NCBI GenBank assembly: GCA_025331565.1
Contig: JAFREQ010000047.1
Coordinates: forward strand, 2,284,001 to 2,348,000
Length of the DNA: 64,000 nucleotides
Direction of reading: 5' to 3'
Source: Holacanthus passer
Taxonomy: Eukaryota; Chordata; Actinopteri; Pomacanthidae
Shown here: positions 44,713 to 56,149 of the stretch, one piece after another
Layout of the letters: every line of letters begins with the position of its first letter
Position numbering within the stretch: the stretch's first letter is position 1
Notes under the pieces: model-generated
What the model was told of the DNA's origin: nothing
Seen by the model: the letters and a program-made list of their open reading frames with translations, nothing else
Database searches by the model: none
Made by a program: the position numbers and the translations under genes

Positions 44713-45214
44713 ACCCCAATTCCAAAAAGTTGGGACACTGTGTAAAACATAAATAAAAACAGAATGCAATCATTTGCAAATAAACTGTGTTTACTGACAA
44801 CAGTTTTACAAAATGCTCCATGTAGTAATCTCCTTTCTACAATCATGTGTTTGACAAAGTGTTGAACCTCTCTCCGTCCTTGCTTGTGAACGACTGAGTC
44901 TTTCCAGGATGAACCTTTCATACCCAATCATGATACTATCACCTGTTACCAGTGAACCTGTTTACCTGTGGACTGATCCAAACAGGTGTTTTTGGATCAG
45001 TCCACAACTTTCACAGTCTTTTGTTGCTCCTGTCCCAACTTGTTTGAAACATGCTGCTGCCATCAAATTCAGAATAAGCAGATATTTACAAAAATCAATG
45101 ACGTTGATGAGCTAAAACATTAAATATATTGTCTTTGTACTGCTTTCAATTTAGTATATGTCAAAAATATTAGCAAATGATCACATTCTGTTTATTTGTG
45201 TTTTACACAGTGTC
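44713..45214. mobile_element. Tc1/mariner-like MITE with terminal inverted repeats
   Basis: The left end (accccaattccaaaaagttg, then gacactgtgtaaaaca from 44734) is inverted at the right end (tgttttacacagtgtc to 45214). The inverted repeats stay alignable over about 45 bases, including aaacagaatg and atcatttgc. The right terminus lacks the outermost 20 or so bases. The left end follows a TA. Internal sequence (ttgcttgtgaacgactgagt, catacccaatcatgatacta) matches the region around the transposase start of a common fish Tc1-like transposon, from memory, so this is an internally deleted derivative. A perfect 15-bp hairpin sits inside at 44968-45005. Confidence 0.75.
44968..45005. repeat. Perfect hairpin, 15-bp stem and 8-base loop
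   Basis: gtggactgatccaaa at 44968-44982 is the exact reverse complement of 44991-45005, with loop caggtgtt. It lies within the MITE and may be specific to this copy or subfamily. Confidence 0.9.
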
Positions 45215-48200
45215 TTTTCTTAAATCGGTTGATTGCCTGCAATTCGCAGGAGACAATGTGACTGCGAGACAGTTTTAACAAACACTCAACTGATAGTGAA
45301 AGACTGTGCGACACAGTGCATCTCTCAAAGACGTTATCGTGAGTAGATTCATCTTGTGGATACTTCATGACATTTTATATTCACGTTCAAGAAAAAAAAG
45401 TCCAAACTGAGTAGCTTGGCAGACACTATATAATTCAGCAGAGAGAACGGACAAACGTGACATGCCGGACTCTTCAGCCCGTGCTGTGTGGCTGTAGTGT
45501 CGCAAGCTGAGTCCGACTGTGTTGATTTTGTGTTATGAGCCGAGGTGATGGGGGAGCGCAGGTGAGAGACCTGAACATGGAGTTACAGATAGATGTAACA
45601 CAGAGCAAAGAAGAGAATATAATGAACACTGGCAGCAGTGTTCAGAGAAGAGCACACACTGTATATAGCAACAACTTTCAAAAACTCAAAGGGCTTCGTG
45701 TTTGTTTTTAATGACACGAAAGCCACATGCTGAATTACATTCCCCCACACAGTCTGTCACACACCTGTCACAACCAACGGCATATTGCTGTAAGAAAAAA
45801 AACTACTGCCACACATTTGATTTCTGGGTGTATATTTCCACACACCCAATCAACAGTTGCACATTAACAATTTCTGCAACAGAAAAAGCCAAAAGTGTGC
45901 AGCGATTTTCTGTTTGCTGGGAACCACACGGTGAACTGATTTTAACACCGTCTGAACGTGTGAAAGCGAGACAGCTGTGCAAGCGCGTGTGTGAGTCTGT
46001 GGCATGTTTGCGAGACCCAAACTGCCTCTCTGATTCATTTGATGCATCAGTATGTTACTGGCAAATTTGTTATTTGAAAAAAAATAAAAAGTGATAGCAC
46101 AGGCATTATTTAGTCTTTTTTATTAAAAGCAGCAATTCCCCTGTTATACAAAAGCACCATTGAATTTTACCGTCTAATAAGTATCGTCTGTGCAGCCGAT
46201 GCAAGAGAACCTCACTGTCATCCAAATACTATTACAGGGACGCACAAAAGAGCAGGACCCTGCTGCCTGATAATGATCAATCTTCAAATTCTACTACCGC
46301 TCTTAAATTTCTACATGCGTTCCCCAAGCAGCACAGGCACGGCATGAAGAGCCTCTTAATGTCGGCTGTCTGTGGTGCTGAGGCTGAGGCTGAGTGCACT
46401 CTACCTGTAAGCTTGTCTAAGTGTAACAAAGAAATGTTTTATACTCGGAACTGTTCAGTAGGAAAACAAAGCTTAATGCAGTAAACAGTCTACAGCCTTC
46501 AGCCTGTTGCCCTTCATAATTCATGTAATTGGGTGAAAATGTAAGAAAGTCAACTCTGATTGATTGAGCTGCTGCTCAAGGCCCGCGTTACTCTCCAACT
46601 CGTATTAAAGCTCAAATGAAGCAGCGGCGGTTCATAAGTTTTATGAATACACGATGTCTGATAGTGGCAGGCAACATATGCACCATACCATCATCAGGAT
46701 AGTCGTGTTTCATATATAGATTCATATATAAGGTGGATGAAAGGAACTGGCAGATCAGTTGTTGAACTAGTGTGTGTGTGTTTTAGTTTTATTTTCTAAT
46801 TAAAACTTCATCGCTCATTCAACAACAAACATCTCTGTACAAAGAACATCAGATCACGATGCTTTTGGGAAACACTTTGAGTTTAAAAGGGTTTTTAAGA
46901 TGGATTTTAGGATAAGATACTTTTAGGAATCATGACCCAGTATCATATCATCTTATGACATTCTGTATACTTTCATTACCACCTGACACATCATATTTGT
47001 GCTTACACAAGTCTGGCAGTGTCACCACTTGATGACATGGTTCAGTCTGAAAACCACTGTGACCAGTTTGAGTTAAAGCAGTCCTTACTTCAACTGGTCT
47101 ACAATGCCATTCACATTTAGCACTATGTTTACTGCCAGATTTTTAAAAAAAATCACAGAACTAAAGCTCACATAGCTTCATCTCTTTCTTGACTAACAAT
47201 ATTTTCATTCCCGGCATTACACACTCACTCATATACATCATTAAGCCGTAACACACTGCTGATAAGTCAGTGTAATGTATTTTAATAACGTGGCTTCATG
47301 TGAGTAATCACATTAATGCTCCATTACTTCAACATTTTGGGAAGATCTACTTATTACCCGTTAGAAGGAGGATTAATTTCCTCTTTGTGCATTAAAAGGG
47401 GAAAGTGGTCCAGAACGTAACGGGGGCTGGAGTCAGGGTGAGGCAGCTAGACTCGTCCAAAAAGAGAAGGAATACACCTACCTCATCTCCAAAGATGTTT
47501 TGGTGTCATGTTGTAGCTGACAAGCTGGCTTTAGGAATCACCTGGTTTTGCTGAGAGTTGAAGGATGTGTGAAGCTCACAACATCACTGTGAAGAGACCA
47601 CATATGACGTACTGCTGTGATCCGGCTAAGCTCCCTGTTGTTGGAAGGCACCTTTGATGGAGCTGCTGTGCAATGAAAATTGGTGTAGCCAGTAATGAAA
47701 CCGATAAAGTCTGCTGGGAGTAATTAATTCAAAAAACTTTTTTTCTCTGAATAATTTAAATGAATAATTAGATACATTTTTTATGTAGCTTTCCGACTGC
47801 CAGTGTTGCACCATTGTATCAATGACTGCATTTTGTTTTAAATCTCTGGTATAGTTTGCCAACCAGACTAACAATTAATATTTTAGAGCAACACTAAAAA
47901 ACAAAGTCCACTGAGTTCAAGTCATCAAAATGAGTCTAAATGGAGTCAAGAGTTGTTAAAATTGGTGCTCAGGTCAGACTTTGTGTATCACAGGTGTAAT
48001 CACTATAATAACTCAATGCAAATTGTTTCCCTTAAAGAGCAGCATTTACTTAAGATAAATCTATTGTGAGATTTTCACTCAATCAATCATCATTTTTCGC
48101 TGATGTATAAATTTGCCCCTTCTTTGAGGCTATGGTTGTTTTTACTAACATTTATTTATATTACGTAGAAAGCACAGTATTTAATATTTCAAAGCTTGCA

Positions 48201-48669
48201 CATATCTGCTAAAACTAAGTAGAGCTTCAAAGCTTGCAGCCAGTGTCAATAGATATAAATCTGACTTAAACAGTAATTTGGATTGGCTGTCACCAGTCAC
48301 GTGTCAAGTTTATGATGTTTGTTAATAGAGGAAAAAAAGCACATCACCTTGCTTGAATGGGCTCCCTAATAGCCACGCTGTTGCTAAACAAGTGTCACTG
48401 AGTCGATTTCCCTTCATCTGGTGTTTCACCATCTTATTTTAACATCGATATTTGATGATAGCTGTTCGTCTTCTGCGAGCCAGCCTACAAATATATCTTG
48501 AACCGCCTGTCTGCCTTAACAGTGTGCGGCTGGGTTTTTTAAATGCTGTAGTCTGCAGGCAACATTATCAATAACCAACTGTCAGCCCCTCGAAACTCAA
48601 GGAACCTCAAATGGAGAGCTGAGCAGACGTGAAGAATATAAAGATGGGGGAGAGTGAAATAAGCGAGGC

Positions 48670-48670
<1 letters not shown>
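45215..48670. other. Downstream intergenic sequence with a candidate conserved element
   Basis: A 130-codon open frame at 45702-46094 has no recognisable domain and is not called. The stretch 46180-46690 is free of simple repeats, with motifs such as gcctgataatgatcaatctt and cttcataattcatgtaattg, and could be conserved non-coding DNA. No RNA gene or exon was found. Confidence 0.35.

Positions 48671-48671
<1 letters not shown>

Positions 48672-48700
<29 letters not shown>
48672..48700. repeat. (GT)n microsatellite
   Basis: About fourteen uninterrupted GT units. Confidence 0.95.
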
Positions 48701-48703
<3 letters not shown>

Positions 48704-49590
48704 ACTCCCACCTGTGTTTAAGAGCTCTGCGGCCTGTGCTCGTGTCGGTGGCATCAGTGAGCAGAGTGATCAGTGCACAGAGAAACATGTTCTGTCTCTG
48801 TGGTTCCTGCTGCTGCTGCACGTCAGGGCTGCAGCAGGTGGATCCCACAGGAATACAGTCCTGGTGACAAAGGTGACTGCAGCGATGGCTGAAGAGGATG
48901 ATGAAGAGGCAGGGGGAAGGATTTGAGATGCTGATTCACTTTAAATAGAGGAGCAAGAAGTTGCTTTATATCTTAAATAATGTGTTCCTCAATGACTTCC
49001 TGTTTGAAAGAAAAAGTTTTTTCCTTATCAAACTTTAACAGAGGCCTATGCATGATATGCAATATGACGAGTTCATAATTCCACCTAAAAACACCCAAAA
49101 CAAACCTAGTTTTTTTTGTCTGTGCACAGCGACACACCGAGTGACCGAATCCATGCTGCTTTCACATATGTCGTTGGTACTTTGCGTTCAGTCAGCGACA
49201 TGTTTCTGGCTGCTGTGTGGCCTCCTGAACGTGTCTCCGTGCCTCGCTCATTGCAGCTGAAACGCAGCCACAGCGAGCAGAGCTGGATTAGAGGCTTAAG
49301 GGAAAATAGCAAGCGTCTTCCCAAAATGTCACTAAAATTGTTGTGGATCCTAAAAGTTGAGGTTGATTTCTAATTGAGTCACTCAAATAACAGAAATAAA
49401 GTTTTGCCCTATTGGGTTGCCTCGAAATTAAATTAAGTGAAAGTGCATTTTGACAATATGAATCACTGTCACTGTGTCACTTCCATGGTCCAGCAAAGAC
49501 AGATGTGATTTTTTGTCACACATGACCTTTGACTCCGAGTCTGGTTTAAAATTTTTACTCAGGCATGACTGTGACTCTGTGAAGATGATA
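48701..49590. other. Intergenic sequence, no gene seen
   Basis: Short overlapping frames on both strands near 49050-49370 lack any supporting motif. Confidence 0.45.
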
Positions 49591-49593
49591 ATG

Positions 49594-50010
49594 TCTCTCG
49601 GTCAGTCGTTCCACTACTTTGGTCTCAACAGCTATGTGATGGTTTGTACAGACATTCATGGTCCCCAGAGAAACCATACTGACTTTGATGATACTCTGAC
49701 TTTTCTTCTAGCGCCACCATAAGCTTGACAATTATTGTACATAGTGAAATATGTACACATCTAGTTCATGGATTTCTATGAAATTTGCTCCAGATATTCG
49801 AGGTTCCTTGAGGACAAATTCTGCCAACTTCAGGAATCCTCTTACTTTATATCTACAATCTTGGTGCCCAGACAATATGTCCTATTGACTTTGTGGCTCT
49901 ACTTTCTGTTTAAACTAAGACAGTTAACATGTTAAACCTCATACTTGCTAATCATCAACAAGCAACTATTATCATTATGAGCATGTTAGCAGGCTGATGT
50001 CAGCATTTAG
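49594..50010 (+). repeat. Teleost interspersed repeat, family B, copy 2
   Basis: Contains cagacattcatggtccccag, tgacttttcttctagcgcca, and at the far end gagcatgttagcaggctgat. These blocks occur in this order in a common fish repeat (from memory). The middle aligns with 26688-26800 in the same orientation. No coding content. Confidence 0.6.
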
Positions 50011-50040
50011 TATAATTATAACCCTAAAGATTTGTATAAG

Positions 50041-50084
50041 AACTGTATAAATCATCTTATCAATCAACTGTATAAATCATCTTA
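50041..50084. repeat. Short tandem duplication
   Basis: The 19-base string aactgtataaatcatctta occurs at 50041-50059 and again, unchanged, at 50066-50084. Confidence 0.9.
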
Positions 50085-50099
50085 ACTGTTATGAACATC

Positions 50100-51204
50100 A
50101 GGATGTTCTGATGAGCAAATGATGTTCCTCATCGCCTGTTTGTCCAAGCTTGAGCAAATTCAAGTTTCAAGAGTCCAAATGTGATCAAGATTTAGAGACG
50201 GGCTCTTCATAGAAGATGAGTGACATACAGAGAGAAATGGAGCGGACTCAGAGACGCTCAAAAAGAAAGAAGATAAAGACAGAGAGAGAAGGGTGATGAC
50301 AGCTAATCACACAAGTGTGAGCGAGGAGAGTCAAGATGAACATTCCTCTTAATACACCGCAGCTAGTGTCAGGTTACTCCGGTCTATTAACATCACACAG
50401 AGACGGGTCGCACCTTGGAAACTGTGCAAAATGAGGATTTCAATGCACTGGGGGCAAGGGTGTTATTTCCAATGGGCATCTCATCACTTTTCAAAATCCC
50501 AATTTTCACAGTTTCAGTTCGATTTACCCACTAAAATCTCTCTAAACTGTCCAACTGCCAAAACCCCGATGACAGAAGCTTTTAGTTGCTAAAAATGTTG
50601 ATACATTCATCAGTGTTGCCTGCAATTATTACTACATGCTTACAGCAATATTAGGATTAGTGGACTTTTTCTACCCTGGGTTACGTCTCTCAGGCCACAG
50701 AGGCCATCCTAATCCTGTGATTGGAGGAGGCTGTTGGAACTGTATGCAGCCAGACAGGAAGCTAAGCAGACCTGACTCAACCTCCTGTGAATGATTAAAA
50801 AAAAAAAAAACTAAGGCTAAGATAAGACTTGAAATCAAAAGAATGTAAATGTCACACTACAATTGAACATAAATCGAAGAGCAGTGTTCTTGAGACAAGC
50901 ATCGATTTTTAGTGACTCAAACTATATTTCAGTCCTGTTTTCTTTTATTTTGTTATTTGTGGTTCGAGGTGTAAATCCACCACCATCTCTGATCTGTGTC
51001 AGTGGAAACAAGATTTCATTTTCAGGATAAGATCATTAATAATAAAAGAAATGAAGACCATATATATATTTCTTTTTTAGATTAATAGAGATAATTTTCA
51101 CAGGCTGGTGTAGTCAAAAAATGTCAATACAAAGAAGAAAGAAGTTTCCAAAAACACTGATGAGGTCGACTTTTGATTGATAATAAACGATGAGGAAAAC
51201 CAGT
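50100..51204. other. Intergenic sequence, no gene seen
   Basis: Includes a purine-rich patch (50205-50300) and an A-run near 50798. No coding signal. Confidence 0.45.
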
Positions 51205-51600
51205 CACACCTGAGGTGGTCGAGCTCATCTTCCGAGACCAGGGGAGTCAAAGGACATCTGTCAATAAATGAGAAAGATCAGATGATTTAAAAAAAAAAAG
51301 GTGCTTCTGGTCTATAATGGATGATGAGGACATGCAAACATACTTGAATCAGGATCAAAACAAGTAGTTGGAAGCATAAATAGAAAATTGACAATAAAGC
51401 AACGAGAGATCGAGACCAGAAAACATCTGATAAACACAACGTCTGGAGCATTATGGGAAACGAGGCCATAGAGCTCATCTGAAGGAGGAGGCACATAAGG
51501 TGGCCGAGCTGATTGCCAGAAAGCTCAGGAACACTGCCAACAACGTCCGGCGGCTCTGAGGACAGCTTCACTTTATTACATGAATGCAAATAAATATTTG
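51205..51600 (+). repeat. Coding-like interspersed repeat, family A, copy 2
   Basis: Matches 455-800 in the same orientation. The stretch from tctggagcattatgggaaac through gcttcactttattacatgaa follows copy 1 with only small indels. One frame gives SGTLPTTSGGSEDSFTLLHECK-like sequence (shortened: TSGGSEDSFTLLHECK), parallel to the peptide of copy 1, but a stop after MGNEAIELI and a one-base shift break the longer frame. The second module reads VAELIARKLRNTANNV, similar to AELISRDFGSQRASV of module 1 in copy 1. Protein family not recognised. Confidence 0.6.
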
Positions 51601-51609
51601 TAATAAATA

Positions 51610-52130
51610 AAGTTCTGATACTATCTGAACTAAAACAAAAAGAAATGCTTGTTCCTTGATTGGAATACAAGGTCTTGAAACAAAAATATGTTCAGAACAA
51701 AGTTAATGACAATAAAAGTAACTCTTTTCCGAGTTCTCTTTTGGTTTGTTTTTTTTAATTTTTTTTTTTATCAGGAATAGATGTGGATGAGTCAAGACCA
51801 AGTCCAAGATCAAGAGTGATGAGTGATACAAGTCCGAGTCAAAACACCCACAAGACAAATCCCAGAGAATAGACAAAATGTTTTGAGGCTGAGACCGGAC
51901 TTCAGTCCAACAGTCGTGAAGAAAACAGGAAAGAGGGAAAATCAAAAAGCAGAGACAGAGCTGCAGCAGGAGAGGCTACACGATGAGAGGCGTGGAGAGG
52001 AAATGAGAGCGGCGTGTGGAGGAAAGGAGGAGAGGGCTGCAGAGAGAGGCTCTCACACCAGGCTAATGTGTTTTGTGGCATCAAGCAGGTGTGTTGGTTG
52101 GACGGACGCCCGGTCTGGTGGACTGAGTCT
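51610..52130. other. Intergenic sequence, no gene seen
   Basis: T-rich run at 51748-51770 and purine-rich sequence at 51910-52060. No gene. Confidence 0.45.

Positions 52131-52171
<41 letters not shown>
52131..52171. repeat. (GA)n microsatellite
   Basis: About 20 GA units with one GAAA interruption. Confidence 0.95.
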
Positions 52172-53330
52172 TAGCTCCACACACATAGAAACACTGATGG
52201 TCAATGTCTGTGTTTACACTCTGAAAATGTTAATTTCAGAAGTTGCTCACTCTGTGACACATCATGCCGTGCAATTTGAATTTCAGTTTGAATACTCTTC
52301 CATATCTCAATAATAGTAGTTTAATAGTTTAGTAATTATAGAATAGAAAAGTTATTTTGGGAGAGAGAGAGTAAAGTGTTTATTGTCTGCATAGACAAAG
52401 CTGGAATGGGCATGAAATTCAAAACATAACCAACACATAAGCAACTGTTATAAAATATCAAATTTTTGATGAGAAGTCACAGGTACAAGCCTCTTGACAT
52501 AGAAATTTAAGAAGAGAAGGCAGGTACAACATTTTGGTAAGAAATGGCCAATCTTAGGGCTTAAACTCCTGTTGTGAGTGCAGCGTTCATGTCATGGGAT
52601 GGATGGTAAAGATAAGATATCATGTTAATGACTTGCGAGCGTTGACGTCGTTAAGAAAGCTGTGTGATTACAGAGGAAGTCATGTGAGGATTAAAACACA
52701 TTCAATTTAAGTTTAATTACATTGAGCAACAATCTTTGGCCAATATGTGATACTTGTTTGGTTTTCAGGTGCTCCATTATTTTCAAGTGACTTGGATGTT
52801 GATGTGAACACCATTTACAAGTCATAATTAATGATAACTCCAATATAACATGGATGTAGTATGATGGCGAACTAAAGCCGAAGATTACGCTTTGTAGAAA
52901 CCCTAACCTTTCCTCATACACAATCATCACAAAACAAATAGCTGTAAAATGATAGCTACATTCTTCTGAGCATCACAAACTGTTTCTATCAGAATGTGAG
53001 CACTTGCTCTATGAGCCCAAACCCTCAGGGAATGTAGGAAACCATCATGACTTGGTGTAGGTGCCCGGTGAGCAACTTTCATTGAAATGAATGGGACTCC
53101 ACGTCCATGCTGCGTCTGCCTCACAACAAAGACGGCTCAGTTCTTGTGTGTACCTGTGTTCTCACTCAACTCAACTCCAGTCTGCCTTTGATAAAGAACA
53201 CTGAGGATATCAGTTACAAAATTAACATTTACGGGATGCAGCGGCTCCTTCCACGTCTCAGCCGCATTGGTTTTACTTTGCATTTAGATACAACTGCTGT
53301 ACAGATCAAACACCCGAGAAGGCGGATTGA
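52172..53330. other. Intergenic sequence, no gene seen
   Basis: No ORF, RNA gene or repeat recognised. Confidence 0.45.
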
Positions 53331-53334
53331 ATGG

Positions 53335-53680
53335 AGCTGAGACAGAGAAAGAGAAATAAGAGGAGAAGGTGGATGCTGGAAGAGGAGGGAGGGAGAGAGA
53401 AGGAGGGACGTCGTGCCCACTGGCAACGACACAGATCTGGCCCTGAAAGACCGGCGGCAGGAGGGCGAGCTGGGCAGAGTGTGTACCTACATCTGTGAGG
53501 GGAGAGAGAGCTGAGCAGAGGTGAGACAAAGGGACTGAAATGGAGCAACCGGAGGAATAAAGGAGGTAGAGACGAGAGGAGAGGAAGAGAGGGGAAGAGG
53601 AGAGAGAGAGGACGAGGAGGTGAGAAGTTTAACAGGACGGAGGAACGGAGTGAGAGAAGAGAGGTGGAGACGGCATATGG
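53335..53680. repeat. Purine-rich low-complexity region
   Basis: GA-rich + strand with a less biased middle (53408-53470). Minus-strand frames of up to 125 codons are Ser/Leu/Pro-rich artefacts. Confidence 0.7.
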
Positions 53681-53689
53681 CATCGCTTC

Positions 53690-55190
53690 AGGAGAGCAGG
53701 GCGGAGATGATTGATCGAGGAAGGAGCGAGCGTTCGGTCCAGTGGGTGACCATCACAACACACAGTGTCCACTCAGGGCCGGTTTTTCATATCCAAAATA
53801 AATAAGAGAAAAATGCTGAGTTTAAAAGACATTTTACTTCATTTTAATCCAGAGAGGCCGACACCGAAGAAGAGGGATCATTATTCCATTCAACCCTCTC
53901 CATCGTTTTCTCGTTTCGTCCTTCTCGACTCATGTCTTATCGGCTCTGCAGCGTCCTCTCTCTTATTTCCTTGCCAATAATTTCCTCTTTTCCACATTTA
54001 AAGGGATATACTGTACTAATCCTATGGCCAGTTTGCCATTTATTGATGAGAAGATTTGCAATCTTCACTTACTTTGTGTTGTGTTTTTGGACACACACAG
54101 AATCTGTTAACTGTCTTCTTACTACAAAACGATAAGTTATTAGTGTTGAGTATCACACGTCCGGTTGAACATAGAAAATGTTATTATAACCATGGAGGGT
54201 GGTATAGCTTTGCTGACCACCCGACCAGTGTGTCAGAGCAATTGTCAGTATGTCCTGACCTGGGAGAGAGTAGCCTCCAAGAATCCCAGCAAAATCCCAA
54301 TTAAAGGCCATAGTTATGATTAATGGGGCCTGGATCCGGCCCAGACACTGAGCAAAATAATTCATGTGCTGCCCAGAGGCTGCAATTACACCTATAGTAT
54401 ATCATGGTTTCTTTGGTCTAAAGCCCAGTTGCAATTATTTCTTTTATTTTTGGCATTTAATTCATTTGAGCTCACGCTGTCTAGTTACATGAGTCTGTAC
54501 AGCCACATGGACACATACTGTAAAGTAGCCTCTTTCTCTCTAAAATAACCCAGAAAAACAAGTATGACTTCCTTAGAGAGAGCTAAAGGCTTCTATCTGC
54601 TGTTTTGCTCTTTGATATTCATAGCCAGGTCACAACACATGAAGAAACCTTACATACCCAATGCACGACAAAACATGATGAAAATGTAACATGGTGCCTT
54701 TTAAGGTGCCCTTTGTCGCCCCTGCCCCTCAGATAGCTTGAGTCCACCACTGCACTGCTGTTACAGGATGTCAGCCTGCTCTTATGTTTTTAACCAGTTA
54801 AAACTGGAAGTGAAACATCAGGTCAAAGCAAGCAACAGAAAATATATCTAGAGCTATTTTGATAAGTTATGTCAAACATTCAACTTTTTAATACAGATGA
54901 TAAGCACTGTGGTAAAGACAAGGGATGGATAGATAAATGTTCCCCTGCTCTGCTTTCTGGTCTCCTCTGAGCAACAGATTCCTGGCATGTGAAACAGGCC
55001 ATCACCTATTGGCCTGGTATTCTAGTTCAGCTCCAGATGTCTTGCAGCTGGAACAAGGTTCTCCACAGAGAGGGGTAGCGATCTGGCTACGCTGGAAAAG
55101 CTGGAGAAAAGGGCACAGACTGTGTTGCTGTTGGCCAGGTTCCTTTTTGGTATTAAAACACATGTACATCTCATGATGTTAGGACACATG
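53690..55190. other. Intergenic sequence, possible conserved patch
   Basis: No gene. At 54270-54400 the sequence (caattaaaggccatagttat, taatggggcctggatccggc) resembles constrained non-coding DNA in texture. This is weak evidence. Confidence 0.3.

Positions 55191-55229
<39 letters not shown>
55191..55229. repeat. (GATA)n microsatellite
   Basis: About nine uninterrupted GATA units. Confidence 0.95.
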
Positions 55230-55700
55230 GAACATGACACAACACAACACATATCACTTTAAATAACAAGATTACAACAAGACCTAAAACACCATGTAGT
55301 GCAATTAAACAAGTACTTAAAAACCACTGATGCTATGAGTCACATTAATAATAATAAGTCACATTAATGTTCTCTCTCCTGGCTTTGATTAAACCCATAA
55401 AAACTCATCACTGTTAATTGAAAATTACACATTCAGATTTTTTTTTTCCCCATGAAAAAAGTATTTATACTGACCTAAAAGCAGGGTAGAATTATTAACT
55501 CGGTGTATGAAAAATAAGAAGTCTGTTTGACATCACTTGTCAAAAACTTTAGAATGTGCGAATCCGAAGGAACAAGCAAACTCGACACAAGAGGAGGACA
55601 ACTGTGTCAACACATGATGCATTGACAGACAGCATCCTGTCTGAGCCACTAAGATCAGCTTCATACACTGAGCATTCAAAATTACTGGAGCTCTGTGGCT
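55230..55700. other. Intergenic sequence, no gene seen
   Basis: AT-rich, nothing recognised. Confidence 0.45.
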
Positions 55701-55702
55701 CA

Positions 55703-55754
55703 GTGTGTGTATGTGTGTGTGTCCCTGTGCGTGTGTGTGTGTGTGTGTGTGTGT
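55703..55754. repeat. (TG)n microsatellite, interrupted
   Basis: TG tracts broken by tccctgtgc near 55722. The 217-codon minus-strand frame that spans this and the CA-rich DNA to 56000 is His-Thr and Cys-Val runs and is not a gene. Confidence 0.9.
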
Positions 55755-56149
55755 ATCCAGTTGGTATTTTGAAATTTCCTCCCATAACTGCTGATCCATG
55801 AATAGCCCAGCTAGCTGCTTCACCACATGTCCTGTCATTGAGTGCCTAATTGGCAAAAAACATACACACTGTTGCTGCGCACACACACAGAGCGAGATGA
55901 ATAAGTATGCCTGCGCGCGTGCACGCACACGTGCACACACGCATATTGCAAATAGAGTTTTTGTTGCACAGCCACACACACAAACTGAAACAAATAAACA
56001 CACACGTACACACGCTGCGATCCAGCAAAGGGAGAGGAAAACACAATTAGAGGAGAAAAATGTCAGGTCTGCTTCACAGTGTGCAGACTTCTCAAGTGGC
56101 CCCCCAACCCTCGCTGTGCTGGGAATGGGAATTAACAGGGCCGGTAAAT

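Noticed and set aside
45702..46094. 130-codon plus-strand open frame ending in a Lys/Asn run
   Set aside because: No recognisable domain, signal peptide or flanking splice signal. Length is within chance for a 64-kb window.
51287..51670. 127-codon minus-strand open frame
   Set aside because: It lies opposite the family A repeat, whose coding-like signal is on the plus strand. No domain on the minus strand.
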